From Roseibacterium beibuensis (lineage in GTDB: Bacteria > Pseudomonadota > Alphaproteobacteria > Rhodobacterales > Rhodobacteraceae), in contig NZ_BAABHW010000001.1 in the NCBI RefSeq assembly GCF_039542305.1, positions 682,001-746,000 on the forward strand: a DNA stretch of 64,000 nucleotides. Direction: 5' to 3'. The position numbers and the translations under genes were made by a program. Shown here in pieces: positions 50,631 to 59,364 of this stretch (the stretch's first letter is position 1; every line of letters begins with the position of its first letter). The notes under the pieces were generated by a model. The model saw only the letters and a program-made list of their open reading frames with translations. It was not told the origin of the DNA and ran no database searches.

Positions 50631-52094
50631 ATGAGCAAGGTGATCAAGGGCGGGACTGTCGTCACCGCCGACCGCCAGTACAAGGCGGACGTGTTGATCG
50701 AGGGCGAGAAGATCGTCGAGATCGGTGAGAACCTCAGCGGTGACGAGGTGATCGACGCCTCCGAGGCCTATGTCATCCCCGGCGGGATCGACCCGCACAC
50801 CCATCTGGAAATGCCCTTCATGGGCACGACGGCCGCCGAAACCTTCGAGTCGGGCACCTTCGCCGCGGCCGCTGGCGGCACCACGATGCTGGTGGATTTC
50901 TGTCTGCCCGGCGCCGATGGTTCGCTTCTGAACGCGATCGACGACTGGGACCGCAAGTCGAAGGACCAGATCTGCGTCGACATCTCGTACCACATGGCCA
51001 TTACCGGCTGGAACGAGAACATTTTCAACGAGATGGAAGCCGTCGTTAAAGAGCGCGGCATCAACACGTTCAAGCATTTCATGGCCTACAAGGGCGCGCT
51101 GATGGTCGAGGATGACGAGATGTTCGCGTCCTTCAAGCGCTGCGCCGAACTGGGCGCGCTGCCGCTGGTCCATGCCGAGAATGGCGATATCGTCCAGGAA
51201 TTGCAGAACAAGTATCTCGCCGAGGGGGTCACCGGCCCCGAGGGCCACGCCTATTCCCGCCCCCCCGAGGTGGAGGGCGAGGCCGCGAACCGCGCGATCA
51301 TGATCGCCGATGCCGCCGGCACCCCGCTCTATATCGTGCACGTGTCCTGCGAGCAGGCGCATGAGGCGATCAGGCGCGCGCGCCAGAAGGGCATGCGCGT
51401 CTATGGCGAGCCGCTGATCCAGCACCTGACGCTGGATGAAAGCGAGTATTTCAACAAGGATTGGCAATATGCGGCCCGCCGCGTGATGTCGCCGCCCTTC
51501 CGCAACAAGGAGCATCAGGCAAGCCTTTGGGCGGGTCTGGCGGCGGGGTCGTTGCAGGTGGTGGCCACCGACCACGCAGCCTTCGACGATGCGCAAAAGC
51601 GGATGGGCGTCGGCGATTTCACCAAGATCCCGAACGGCACCGGTGGCCTTGAGGAACGCATGGCGATGCTCTGGACCAAGGGGGTCGAGACGGGCCGCCT
51701 GACGCCCGAGGAATTCGTCGCCGCCACCTCCAGCAACATCGCAAAGATCCTCAATATCTATCCGATGAAGGGCGCCCTGGTGCCCGGCGCGGATGCCGAC
51801 GTGGTGGTCTGGGACCCGACGATCAGCAAGACGATCTCGCCCGCGACGCAGAAATCCATCATTGATTACAACGTCTTCGAGGGCATGGAGGTCACGGCAC
51901 AGCCGCGGTACACGCTGTCTCGCGGCGATGTCGTCTGGGCCTACGGGCAGAACAGTCAGCCGCAGCCCGGCCGTGGCAAGTTCGTCAAGCGCGCGCCGTT
52001 CGCCAGCGCGTCCAAGGCGCTGAGCAAGTGGAAGGAACTGACCACGCCGCGCAAGATCGAGCGTGATCCGCTGAATATTCCGAGCGGGGTGTGA
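50631..52094 (+). CDS. hydA: Dihydropyrimidinase / D-hydantoinase
   Basis: Opens the ring of dihydrouracil or dihydrothymine, the second step of reductive pyrimidine catabolism. 487 residues, cyclic amidohydrolase family. Dinuclear metal site: VIPGGIDPHTHLEMPF (HxH), FKHFMAYKGALMV (carbamylated Lys), LVHAENGDIV (His), YIVHVSCEQAHE (His), VVATDHAAF (Asp). The ATG at 50631 follows ACGGGGAG. Stop and the next start share a base (TGATG), so the ABC ATPase gene is translationally coupled to it. Confidence 0.96.
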   Translation: MSKVIKGGTVVTADRQYKADVLIEGEKIVEIGENLSGDEVIDASEAYVIPGGIDPHTHLEMPFMGTTAAETFESGTFAAAAGGTTMLVDFCLPGADGSLLNAIDDWDRKSKDQICVDISYHMAITGWNENIFNEMEAVVKERGINTFKHFMAYKGALMVEDDEMFASFKRCAELGALPLVHAENGDIVQELQNKYLAEGVTGPEGHAYSRPPEVEGEAANRAIMIADAAGTPLYIVHVSCEQAHEAIRRARQKGMRVYGEPLIQHLTLDESEYFNKDWQYAARRVMSPPFRNKEHQASLWAGLAAGSLQVVATDHAAFDDAQKRMGVGDFTKIPNGTGGLEERMAMLWTKGVETGRLTPEEFVAATSSNIAKILNIYPMKGALVPGADADVVVWDPTISKTISPATQKSIIDYNVFEGMEVTAQPRYTLSRGDVVWAYGQNSQPQPGRGKFVKRAPFASASKALSKWKELTTPRKIERDPLNIPSGV

Positions 52095-52924
52095 TGGCTG
52101 TTGCAAGCGAGATCGACGGGTCTGCCAGCATGAGCGCCGCCCCCCAATCCCCCGTGATCGAGGCCAAGGGCCTGGACCTGACTTTCCAGACCAATGACGG
52201 TCCGGTGCAGGCGTTGCGGGACGTGAACCTGACCATCAACAAGGGGGATTTCGTCAGCTTCATCGGCCCCTCGGGTTGTGGCAAGACCACCTTCCTGCGG
52301 GTCGTGGCGGCGTTGGAGCATCCCACGGGCGGCTCCATCACCGTCAACGGCATGACCCCGGACGAGGCGCGGCGGAAGCGGGCCTATGGCTACGTGTTCC
52401 AGGCGGCGGGCCTCTACCCGTGGCGGACCATCGAGAAGAACATCAAGCTGCCGCTTGAGATCATGGGCTTCGACAAGGCCGAACAGGATCGGCGCGTGAA
52501 GAACGTTCTGGAACTGGTTGATCTTGCTGGGTTTGGAAAGAAATACCCGTGGCAGCTTTCGGGCGGGATGCAGCAGCGGGCCAGCATCGCACGGGCCTTG
52601 GCCTTCGATGCCGACCTGCTGTTGATGGACGAGCCTTTCGGTGCGCTGGACGAGATCGTGCGCGACCATTTGAACGAGCAATTGCTGGAGCTTTGGGCGC
52701 GCACGCACAAGACCATCGGCTTCGTTACACACTCGATCCCCGAGGCGGTGTATCTCTCGACCAAGATCGTCGTGATGTCGCCGCGCCCGGGGCGGATCAC
52801 CGACGTGATCGAAAGCACGCTGCCCGCCGAGCGCCCGCTCGATATCCGCGACACGCCCGAGTTTCTGGAGATCGCGCACCGGGTGCGCGAAGGGCTGCGC
52901 GCGGGGCATGCCTATGACGACTGA
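52094..52924 (+). CDS. ABC transporter ATP-binding protein (NMT1/nitrate/taurine-type, probable pyrimidine import)
   Basis: 276-residue ATPase of a SsuB/TauB/ThiZ-type importer. Walker A GPSGCGKTTFLR (about residues 57-68), Q-loop in GYVFQAAGLYPWRT, signature LSGGMQQRASIARALA, Walker B LLLMDEPFGALDEIVRD, switch His in IGFVTHSIPEAVYL. Located directly after dihydropyrimidinase with a one-base overlap, so the substrate is probably a pyrimidine or a degradation intermediate. Two permease genes and a binding-protein gene follow. Confidence 0.93.
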   Translation: MAVASEIDGSASMSAAPQSPVIEAKGLDLTFQTNDGPVQALRDVNLTINKGDFVSFIGPSGCGKTTFLRVVAALEHPTGGSITVNGMTPDEARRKRAYGYVFQAAGLYPWRTIEKNIKLPLEIMGFDKAEQDRRVKNVLELVDLAGFGKKYPWQLSGGMQQRASIARALAFDADLLLMDEPFGALDEIVRDHLNEQLLELWARTHKTIGFVTHSIPEAVYLSTKIVVMSPRPGRITDVIESTLPAERPLDIRDTPEFLEIAHRVREGLRAGHAYDD

Positions 52925-52951
52925 GGCCGCGAACATGGCACGTCACACCCC

Positions 52952-52984
52952 GTACACGCCCTGTACACAGCCCGTACATACACG
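52952..52984 (+). repeat. Triple GTACA direct repeat with exact 11-base period
   Basis: GTACAC at 52952 and 52963 and GTACAT at 52974 repeat with a period of 11 bases. The spacers are C-rich and similar (CGCCCT, AGCCC). They lie in the 72-base gap between the ATPase and first permease genes, 13 bases before the permease start, and are non-coding in the permease frame. Confidence 0.55.
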
Positions 52985-52996
52985 CGGGGGCCGGGC

Positions 52997-53959
52997 ATGA
53001 GCGCGGCGGTCGATCCGGCAACCCGGCCCGGCGGCGCTGGCTTGCTGAGCCGTGGCGTCAGCGCGGTCGGTCGGTCCCTCCTGCCGATCCTCGTGGTGGT
53101 CGGGGTGATCGTGGCGCTGTGGTACGCGGCGGCGATCATGATGAACCGGGCCTGGACGCTGGACCAGATCGAGCGGCGGGGGCTGGAGATGACCACCTCC
53201 GAGATCATCGCCGACACGCTGAGCCAGGAACGCCCGGTTCTGCCGACGCCGGTGCAGGTCGCGACCGAGTTGTGGAACACGACGATGGGCGAGCCGATCC
53301 TGCGCGAACGCCGGGGCGAGTATCGCCCGAACCCGCGCAGCCTGTTCTTCCACGCGTGGCAAACGCTGGCGCCGACCATGCTGGGCTTCGCGCTTGGCAC
53401 GTTGGGGGGCATTTTGCTGGCGGTGGGGATCGTGCATAACCGCGCGATGGACCTGAGCGTCATGCCCTGGGCCATCGCGTCGCAAACCATCCCCATCCTT
53501 GCCATCGCGCCGATGATCATCGTGGTGCTGAACTCGATCGGGTTGGAGGGGTTGCTGCCGAAATCGCTGATCTCGGCCTATCTGAGTTTCTTCCCGGTGG
53601 TCGTGGGCATGGTGAAAGGGCTGCGCAGCCCCTCGGGGATGGATCTGGACCTGCTCCGGACCTATTCGGCCAGCGGTGGAGAGACCTTCTGGAAACTGCG
53701 CCTGCCGGCCTCGGTGCCGTTCCTTTTCGCCTCGCTCAAGGTGGGGATCGCGGCGGCGCTGGTGGGCACGATCGTGGCGGAACTGCCCACGGGGGCGCGG
53801 TTCGGCCTTGGCGCGCGCCTGCTGACGGGCAGCTATTACGGCCAGACGATCCAGATCTGGTCGGCGCTGTTCATGGCAGCGATCTGCGCCGCGGCGCTTG
53901 TGGGCATCCTGGGGCTGATCGAACGGCTGGTCCTCAAACGCATGGGGTTTGCGCGATGA
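52997..53959 (+). CDS. ABC transporter permease 1
   Basis: 320-residue inner-membrane permease of the SsuC/TauC type (binding-protein-dependent transport fold). One N-terminal helix (LLPILVVVGVIVALWYAAAI) is followed by a periplasmic stretch of about 90 residues. The conserved core comes next: WQTLAPTMLGFALGTLGGIL, VMPWAIASQTIPILAIAPMI, and the EAA-like coupling loop LRTYSASGGETFWKLRLPAS. A final hydrophobic helix ends in IERLVLKR. Pairs with the second permease to form a heterodimeric channel. GGGGCCGGGC precedes the ATG. Confidence 0.92.
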   Translation: MSAAVDPATRPGGAGLLSRGVSAVGRSLLPILVVVGVIVALWYAAAIMMNRAWTLDQIERRGLEMTTSEIIADTLSQERPVLPTPVQVATELWNTTMGEPILRERRGEYRPNPRSLFFHAWQTLAPTMLGFALGTLGGILLAVGIVHNRAMDLSVMPWAIASQTIPILAIAPMIIVVLNSIGLEGLLPKSLISAYLSFFPVVVGMVKGLRSPSGMDLDLLRTYSASGGETFWKLRLPASVPFLFASLKVGIAAALVGTIVAELPTGARFGLGARLLTGSYYGQTIQIWSALFMAAICAAALVGILGLIERLVLKRMGFAR

Positions 53960-53994
53960 CGGGGTGGGGCATGCCCGCCGCGCCCTGCGCGGCG

Positions 53995-54038
53995 CAGAAA
54001 AACTCGAGTTTTTCTGGCCGTTTTCCTCAAGGAAAACG
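53995..54038. other. Two AT-core palindromes between the permease genes
   Basis: A perfect 22-base palindrome at 53995-54016 (half-site CAGAAAAACTC) is followed at once by CGTTTTCC / GGAAAACG with a TCAA loop (54019-54038). In this GC-rich genome the A/T cores stand out. They lie inside the transporter operon and resemble the hairpins at 34107 and 41816. They may stabilise or terminate part of the transcript. Confidence 0.6.
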
Positions 54039-54068
54039 CGCCCTGGCCGGACGGATGGAGGCAGGTCG

Positions 54069-54998
54069 ATGAAAGCCGCGATGCAACAAAGCCTGGTCAG
54101 AAGCGGGATGATGCCGGCGGTCGGCGTCGCGCTTGTCCTGCTGGGCGGGCTGATCGACTGGCGGCTGGGGGCGATCCTTGCGCTGTGGATCGGGGCGTGG
54201 CTGGTCAACGTGCTGATCTCGAACACGGACAGCGGCGGTGGCGTCCGGTTCCTCGTGCCGGTGATCTTCGGCGCGACGCTTCTGGGGCTGTGGGAACTGG
54301 CGGTGCGGTTGTTCGAGATCTCGCCCATCATCCTGCCCGCGCCCTCGGCCATCGCCGAGACCTTCGCCGCCAACACCGACATCCTCTGGGCCGATTTCCA
54401 GCAGACCATTCTGAAAGGTGCGCTGGCGGGCTACCTGATCGGCTGCGGTGCGGCCTTCCTGACCGCGCTTCTGATTGACCGGTCGCCCTTTCTGCAACGC
54501 GGGCTGTTGCCGGTGGGCAATTTCATCGCGGCGCTGCCCATCGTGGGCACGGCCCCGATCCTGGTGATGTGGTTCGGCTTCGGCTGGCAATCGAAAGCGG
54601 CGGTCGTGGTGGCGATGGTGTTCTTCCCGATGCTGGTCAACGCGGTGCAGGGGCTGAAGGCCTCCGAGCCGATGCAGCGCGACCTGATGCACACCTACGC
54701 GGCCAGCTACGGCCAGAGCCTGATGAAACTGCGCCTGCCCACGGCGCTGCCTTTCCTGTTCAACGGGTTGAAAATCTGCACAACCCTTGCGCTGATCGGG
54801 GCGATCGTGGCCGAATTTTTCGGCTCGCCCACGGTCGGCATGGGTTTCCGCATCAAAATCGAGGTCGGACGCCTAGCCATGGATATGGTCTGGGCCGAGA
54901 TCGCGGTCGCGGCGCTGGCAGGGTCTGGATTTTACGGGCTTGTCGCGCTGATCGAGCGCAAGACGACATTCTGGCATCCGTCGCAACGGCGGGGCTGA
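54069..54998 (+). CDS. ABC transporter permease 2
   Basis: 309-residue permease of the same type as its upstream neighbour. Two N-terminal helices (MMPAVGVALVLLGGLIDW, LGAILALWIGAWLVNVLI) precede the core. The core shows FLVPVIFGATLLGLWELAV, SPIILPAPSAIAETF, VGNFIAALPIVGTAPILVMW, and the coupling loop MHTYAASYGQSLMKLRLPTA. The ATG at 54069 follows GGAGGCAGG. The two paralogous permeases suggest a heterodimer. Confidence 0.92.
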   Translation: MKAAMQQSLVRSGMMPAVGVALVLLGGLIDWRLGAILALWIGAWLVNVLISNTDSGGGVRFLVPVIFGATLLGLWELAVRLFEISPIILPAPSAIAETFAANTDILWADFQQTILKGALAGYLIGCGAAFLTALLIDRSPFLQRGLLPVGNFIAALPIVGTAPILVMWFGFGWQSKAAVVVAMVFFPMLVNAVQGLKASEPMQRDLMHTYAASYGQSLMKLRLPTALPFLFNGLKICTTLALIGAIVAEFFGSPTVGMGFRIKIEVGRLAMDMVWAEIAVAALAGSGFYGLVALIERKTTFWHPSQRRG

Positions 54999-55043
54999 TA
55001 AAACGGCATAACAAACCAAGAGAGCCCAACAGGAGGGAAGACC

Positions 55044-56045
55044 ATGAAAAAGACGATGATGGGGGCTGCGGCCCTTGCCATGACCACCACCGGAGCCTGG
55101 GCCGAGGCCCATGGCGGGATGGATACCGTGAACCTGCAGCTTCAGTGGGTCACGCAGGCGCAGTTCGCCGGCTACTACGTGGCGCTGGAAAACGGCTATT
55201 ACGAGGAAGAAGGCCTCGACGTAAACATCATGCCGGGCGGCCCCGACATTGCCCCGCCGCAGGTGCTGGCCGGTGGGGCGGCCGACGTCATGCTGAACTG
55301 GATGCCGTCGGCCCTGGCCGCGCGCGAACGCGGCCTGCCGGTGGTCAACATCGCCCAGCCTTTCGTGCGCTCGGGCCTGATGCTGACCTGCTGGGCGGAC
55401 GTGGGCATCAGCGAGCCCGCCGACCTGGCCGGTCATACGGTGGCGCATTGGTTCTTCGGCAACGAGTACCCGTTCCTGTCCTGGATGAGCCAGCTTGGCA
55501 TTCCGACCGACGGCTCCGAGGGCGGGGTGACGCTGTTGCAGGCGGGGTTCAACGTCGATCCGCTGTTGCAGCGTCAGGCCGACTGCATCTCGACCATGAC
55601 CTATAACGAGTATTGGCAGATCATCGACGCGGGCATCACGCCCGAGGAACTGGTGACCTTCAAGTATGAAGATTACGGCGTCGCCACGCTGGAAGACGGG
55701 ATCTGGACGCTGGAAGAGAACCTCGAAGATCCGGAATTTGTCGAGCGCATGTCGCGTTTCGTGCGCGCCTCGATGCGCGGCTGGACCTGGGCGGTGGAAA
55801 ACCCCGACGAGGCGGCGATGATCGTGCTCGACTATGACGAGACCGGAGCCCAGACCGAACAGCACCAGATGCGCATGATGGGCGAGATCGCCCTGCTGGT
55901 CGAAGGCGGAGACGGCACGCTGGATGAAGAGGCCTACCAGCGCACGGTCGACACGCTTCTGGCCGGCGGCTCGGACCCGGTGATCTCCGAGGCGCCCGAG
56001 GGGGCCTTCACCCATGCCGTGACCGATATGGCGCTGGGCGAATAA
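55044..56045 (+). CDS. ABC transporter substrate-binding protein (NMT1/THI5-like)
   Basis: 333-residue periplasmic binding protein with a Sec signal (MMGAAALAMTTTGAWA, cut near residue 20). NMT1/THI5 fold: NLQLQWVTQAQFAGYYVALE, NGYYEEEGLDVNIMPGG, QVLAGGAADVMLNWMPSAL, and ISEPADLAGHTVAHWFFG. Related proteins bind thiamine precursors (pyrimidines), riboflavin, or sulfonates. With dihydropyrimidinase and preTA in the same locus, a pyrimidine base or ureido compound is the best guess. Last gene of the operon, followed by a strong terminator. Confidence 0.93.
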   Translation: MKKTMMGAAALAMTTTGAWAEAHGGMDTVNLQLQWVTQAQFAGYYVALENGYYEEEGLDVNIMPGGPDIAPPQVLAGGAADVMLNWMPSALAARERGLPVVNIAQPFVRSGLMLTCWADVGISEPADLAGHTVAHWFFGNEYPFLSWMSQLGIPTDGSEGGVTLLQAGFNVDPLLQRQADCISTMTYNEYWQIIDAGITPEELVTFKYEDYGVATLEDGIWTLEENLEDPEFVERMSRFVRASMRGWTWAVENPDEAAMIVLDYDETGAQTEQHQMRMMGEIALLVEGGDGTLDEEAYQRTVDTLLAGGSDPVISEAPEGAFTHAVTDMALGE

Positions 56046-56069
56046 TCCTGCTGAACGGTTGAACAAGAG

Positions 56070-56100
56070 GCGGCCCCGCATCTGTGCGGGGCCGCTTTTT
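56070..56100 (+). terminator. Intrinsic terminator of the pyrimidine/ABC operon
   Basis: Perfect 11-bp stem GCGGCCCCGCA / TGCGGGGCCGC with a TCTG loop and a run of five T. It starts 25 bases after the binding-protein stop. Confidence 0.93.
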
Positions 56101-56450
56101 CATGCGCCGTCGCGTTTTGGCGCACCGTCGAGACGGGCGGCGAACAGCGCCTCGGCCGGGGTCCGTGGCCGGGCCTCGGGGCTGTCGGAATCGCCCACCC
56201 GCGTCACGTCGAGCGGCGGAATGCCCAGGCCTTTCACCGGCGGCGGATCGGCGGGTGGGTCCAGCGGTTCGACGCCGTTGGTCCCGCATGGTGCCTGCCG
56301 CATGTCGGCCGGCGTCGCATCGGATGCAGGCGTGACGGCTTGCCGGCCGGTTTCCGTGGGCGTTCCGGGCGGGGGCGTGTTGGGTGACGCAGGGCCCATG
56401 ACCGGGGCCGCGGAACCTGCGGTGACAGGGGGGAAAGGCATGGTCAGCAT
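56100..56450 (-). CDS. Hypothetical Pro-rich protein
   Basis: Tentative gene of 116 residues, low complexity and Pro/Ala-rich, with a C-terminal part RPRTPAEALFAARLDGAPKR that looks less random. No signal peptide and no family. Support comes from a good ribosome site (AAGGG nine bases before the ATG at 56450) and from an otherwise empty 700-base gap. An open frame on the plus strand over the same bases has no comparable start. It could also be non-coding. Confidence 0.4.
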   Translation of the reverse strand: MLTMPFPPVTAGSAAPVMGPASPNTPPPGTPTETGRQAVTPASDATPADMRQAPCGTNGVEPLDPPADPPPVKGLGIPPLDVTRVGDSDSPEARPRTPAEALFAARLDGAPKRDGA

Positions 56451-56755
56451 CACGATCACCCTTGGTTTGCATGGTGATGCCCCGACCCGAGACCCGTTTA
56501 CCACAGCCGGAGTCGGTCTGTCCCGAGATGGTTAAAATCCAAGCTTGATGCGGCCCGCGCGCCGCCCGTATCCGTCCTGTGCACCCTTTCCGCCGCAGAG
56601 TTCGCACAAAATGCCACGTTCTGGTCGCACTCGCGGCACCTTGGCCCGGTAGTCCATGATCGAGGCAACGTGCAGGCAGACCCTGGCCCCCATCTCCGAT
56701 GGGTCGTCTGGTATGCGTTGTCCCTTGTAATGATCAACGCGCGAAGGATTTCAGA
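56451..56755. other. Gap upstream of the RTX gene (305 bases)
   Basis: No credible gene here. An AT-rich spot at 56525-56545 could hold the promoter of the tentative minus-strand gene. GAAGGA at 56743-56748 is the ribosome site of the RTX gene. No structured RNA or repeat was noticed. Confidence 0.4.
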
Positions 56756-59155
56756 ATGGCCACCGCCGCGGAACTCGATGTCACCGTCACCACCGACGCG
56801 ACGGCCGTTGCCAACCAGCTTTTCGGCGACGGGATCACCGTTCAGTCGGCCACGCTGAGCGGGGCCACTGGCCAGACCGGGCTTTACAGCAATGCCGACA
56901 CGACCTCGCCCGGCGTGGCGGCGGGCGATTCCGGCGTCATCTTCTCGACCGGGAATGTCACGGATTTCACCAATTCCGGCGGGTCGACGAACACCAACAC
57001 CTCCGCCGGGACATCCACCGACCATGGCGGGACGGGGGATGCGGACCTCCAGGCCATCACCGGCAGTTGGACCTACGACGCGGTCGTGTTCGAGGCGGTG
57101 TTCGTGCCCGATGGTGACTACATCACGATGCAGTTCACCTTTTCGTCCGAGGAGTACCTGGAATACGTGAATTCGGGGTTCAGCGACACGTTGGGCGTCT
57201 GGGTGAACGGCGAGTACATCGCGGTGACGCCCCTCGGCGACGAGGTGTCCATCGACACGGTCAACGACAGTTCGAATTCGAATCTCTACATCGACAATCC
57301 CGCCGGGAGCGATCCCTACAACACCGAGATGGACGGGTTCACGGTCAACCTCTCCTTCAAGGCGCCGGTCAATGCGGGCGAGGAAAACACGATCAAGATC
57401 GCGCTCGCCGACGAGGGCGACGGGACCTATGACACCAATGTCCTGTTCGCGGCCGACAGTCTCCAGACCGTCGCGCTGGCCTTCGATGACGAGGTGACCT
57501 GTCCGGTCAATTCCGCGCGCGTCGTCGACGTGCTGGCCAATGACGTGGACGATCTGGGGCAGGGCCTGACCATCACCGAGATCAATGGCGAGGCCATCGC
57601 GGTTGGCGGCAGCGTGACGCTGTCCACGGGTGAGGTCATCACGCTGAACGCGGATGGCACGCTGACCATCCAGACCGACGGCGATGTCGGCACCACGCAG
57701 ATCACCTACACAATCGAGAATGGCGACGGCACCACGGATGTCGGCTACCTGACGCTCAACACCGAGGCCGTGCCGGCGCTGGACGGGATCGTCGACGGCA
57801 CCACCGCCGGAGAGGTGATCGACGCAAGCTACACCGGCGACCCCGACGGCGACATGGTCGATGCGGGCGATGCGACCGGCGTTCTGGGTACGACGGGCGA
57901 CGGTGACGTGATCCAGGCCTGGGGCGGCGATGACACGGTTCTGGCCGGGGCGGGCGACGACATCGTCTTTGCCGGCAGCGGCGACGACAGCGTCGACGCC
58001 GGAGCCGGGGCGGACAGCGTCGATGGCGGCACCGGCAATGACGAAATTCTCGGCGGGAGTGGCAATGACACGCTGGAGGGGGGCGACGGCAGCGACACGA
58101 TCCTGGGCGGGGCCGATGACGACTCGATCACCGGGGGCGCGGGCGGCGACACCCTGTCGGGCGAGGACGGCAATGACGTGCTGGACGGCGGACTGGACGA
58201 TGACAGCCTCGATGGCGGTGCCGGGAACGACAGCCTGACCGGCGGCGAGGGCAACGACACCTTTGCCTATACCGGCGGTCTCGACACGATCACCGATTTC
58301 AACGACACGACCGCCGGTGCGATCGACGATGGCGATGCCACCAATAACGACGCGATCGACCTGTCCGGCCATTACGACCATATCTCGGAGCTCTATGCCG
58401 ACTACGCCGATGACGGCATCCTGAACCAGTCCAACACCACCGATACCCGTGGCAACACGGTCGATTACTCGGACAACACGCAGTTCGGCTCGGGCGAGGG
58501 TATCGTCTTCGAGGGCGGCGCGGCAGACGAGACCTTTTTCACGCAGGAAAACACCGGCGTGGTCTGTTTCGCCGAAGGCACGATGATCGCGACGCCCTCG
58601 GGCGAAGTGGCGATCGAAATGCTCCGTGTGGGTGATCTGGTGCAGACGCGCGACAACGGGATCAAGCCGATCCTCTGGGTCGGGTGCAAGCGGCTGGGGC
58701 CCGAGGATCTTGCGGCCGCGCCATGGCTGCGGCCGATCCAGTTGCAGGCGGGCCATTTCGGGTTGGAACGCGAGTTGATCGTATCGCCGCAGCACGGCGT
58801 GCTTCTGTCCCCGCGCGACCATCCGGGCGGAGAGGTGCTTTACCGGGCGACGCACCTGGCGCGCATGCCGGGCGGCGCGGCGCGGGTGAAAAACGGGGCA
58901 CGGTCGGTGACCTACTACCACATCCTGTTCGACCGCCACGAGGTGATCTGGTCGAACGGCATCCCGAGCGAGAGCTTCTATCCCGGCCCGATGGGCTATG
59001 GCAGCCTGGACCACGCGGCGCTGGAGGAATTGCACCGCCTGTTCCCGGAGTTGACCGGCGTGAATGTCGACAAGGTGCTGGGCGAAGCGGCCCGCGAGTA
59101 TTCGCGGAACGGCATGCTGCCTCCGCATCTGAAGGATCTGATGGAGGCGGCATAA
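56756..59155 (+). CDS. RTX-type secreted protein with choice-of-anchor L and Hint domains
   Basis: 799-residue probable type I secretion substrate with no Sec signal. Order: choice-of-anchor-L-like domain (about 10-235; GVIFSTGNVTDFTNSGGS, VFVPDGDYITMQFTFSSEEY), a cadherin/VCBS-like domain (about 245-335; VVDVLANDVDDLG), and Ca-binding RTX nonapeptides (about 388-503; repeated GGxGND motifs such as GGAGNDSLTGGEGNDTF). Then a C-terminal Hint_2 domain (about 600-740; VCFAEGTMIATPSGEVAIEM, LIVSPQHGVLLSPRD, YYHILFDRHEVIWSNG). Hint domains derive from self-splicing or self-cleaving proteins, and the Cys in VCFAEGT would be the nucleophile. ATG 56756 follows GAAGGA. Faces a smaller Hint protein gene. 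Confidence 0.92.
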   Translation: MATAAELDVTVTTDATAVANQLFGDGITVQSATLSGATGQTGLYSNADTTSPGVAAGDSGVIFSTGNVTDFTNSGGSTNTNTSAGTSTDHGGTGDADLQAITGSWTYDAVVFEAVFVPDGDYITMQFTFSSEEYLEYVNSGFSDTLGVWVNGEYIAVTPLGDEVSIDTVNDSSNSNLYIDNPAGSDPYNTEMDGFTVNLSFKAPVNAGEENTIKIALADEGDGTYDTNVLFAADSLQTVALAFDDEVTCPVNSARVVDVLANDVDDLGQGLTITEINGEAIAVGGSVTLSTGEVITLNADGTLTIQTDGDVGTTQITYTIENGDGTTDVGYLTLNTEAVPALDGIVDGTTAGEVIDASYTGDPDGDMVDAGDATGVLGTTGDGDVIQAWGGDDTVLAGAGDDIVFAGSGDDSVDAGAGADSVDGGTGNDEILGGSGNDTLEGGDGSDTILGGADDDSITGGAGGDTLSGEDGNDVLDGGLDDDSLDGGAGNDSLTGGEGNDTFAYTGGLDTITDFNDTTAGAIDDGDATNNDAIDLSGHYDHISELYADYADDGILNQSNTTDTRGNTVDYSDNTQFGSGEGIVFEGGAADETFFTQENTGVVCFAEGTMIATPSGEVAIEMLRVGDLVQTRDNGIKPILWVGCKRLGPEDLAAAPWLRPIQLQAGHFGLERELIVSPQHGVLLSPRDHPGGEVLYRATHLARMPGGAARVKNGARSVTYYHILFDRHEVIWSNGIPSESFYPGPMGYGSLDHAALEELHRLFPELTGVNVDKVLGEAAREYSRNGMLPPHLKDLMEAA

Positions 59156-59172
59156 GGCCTGCCCCCCGGCTG

Positions 59173-59203
59173 AAAAAGGACGCGCGGATCGGGCGGTCCT
59201 TTT
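59173..59203 (+). terminator. Terminator of the RTX gene
   Basis: Inverted repeat AAAAAGGAC / GTCCTTTTT with a GC-rich loop, 18 bases after the RTX stop. Closely resembles the terminator at 60937-60968; both contain GGATCGGGCGG and are followed by GGTTCGG. Confidence 0.8.
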
Positions 59204-59364
59204 GGGTTCGGGGCGCAGATGAGCGCGGAGGGGAAGGAGGGTGTTGTCGGTTTGGAACCCACATTTCAGGATGCTGCAAAGTAGCTGAATGGCAGCATTG
59301 AGAAAATTGATCTCGCTTTGGAAACGCGACAATGGCGTTCAAAAACCTCCCGCCTTCAAAAAAA

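Noticed and set aside
56059..56535. Plus-strand open frame overlapping the tentative Pro-rich gene
   Set aside because: It begins inside the terminator of the ABC operon and is Ser/Gly/Pro-rich without features; the minus-strand frame has the better ribosome site.
58561..58960. True intein in the RTX protein
   Set aside because: The Hint domain is at the C-terminus, not inside a host domain, and lacks the His-Asn splice end. It fits the Hint_2 family.
56498..59332. Open frame of about 940 codons on the minus strand across the RTX gene
   Set aside because: It mirrors the RTX gene, has His/Arg/Val-rich unstructured composition and no ribosome site. The plus-strand frame has recognisable domains.
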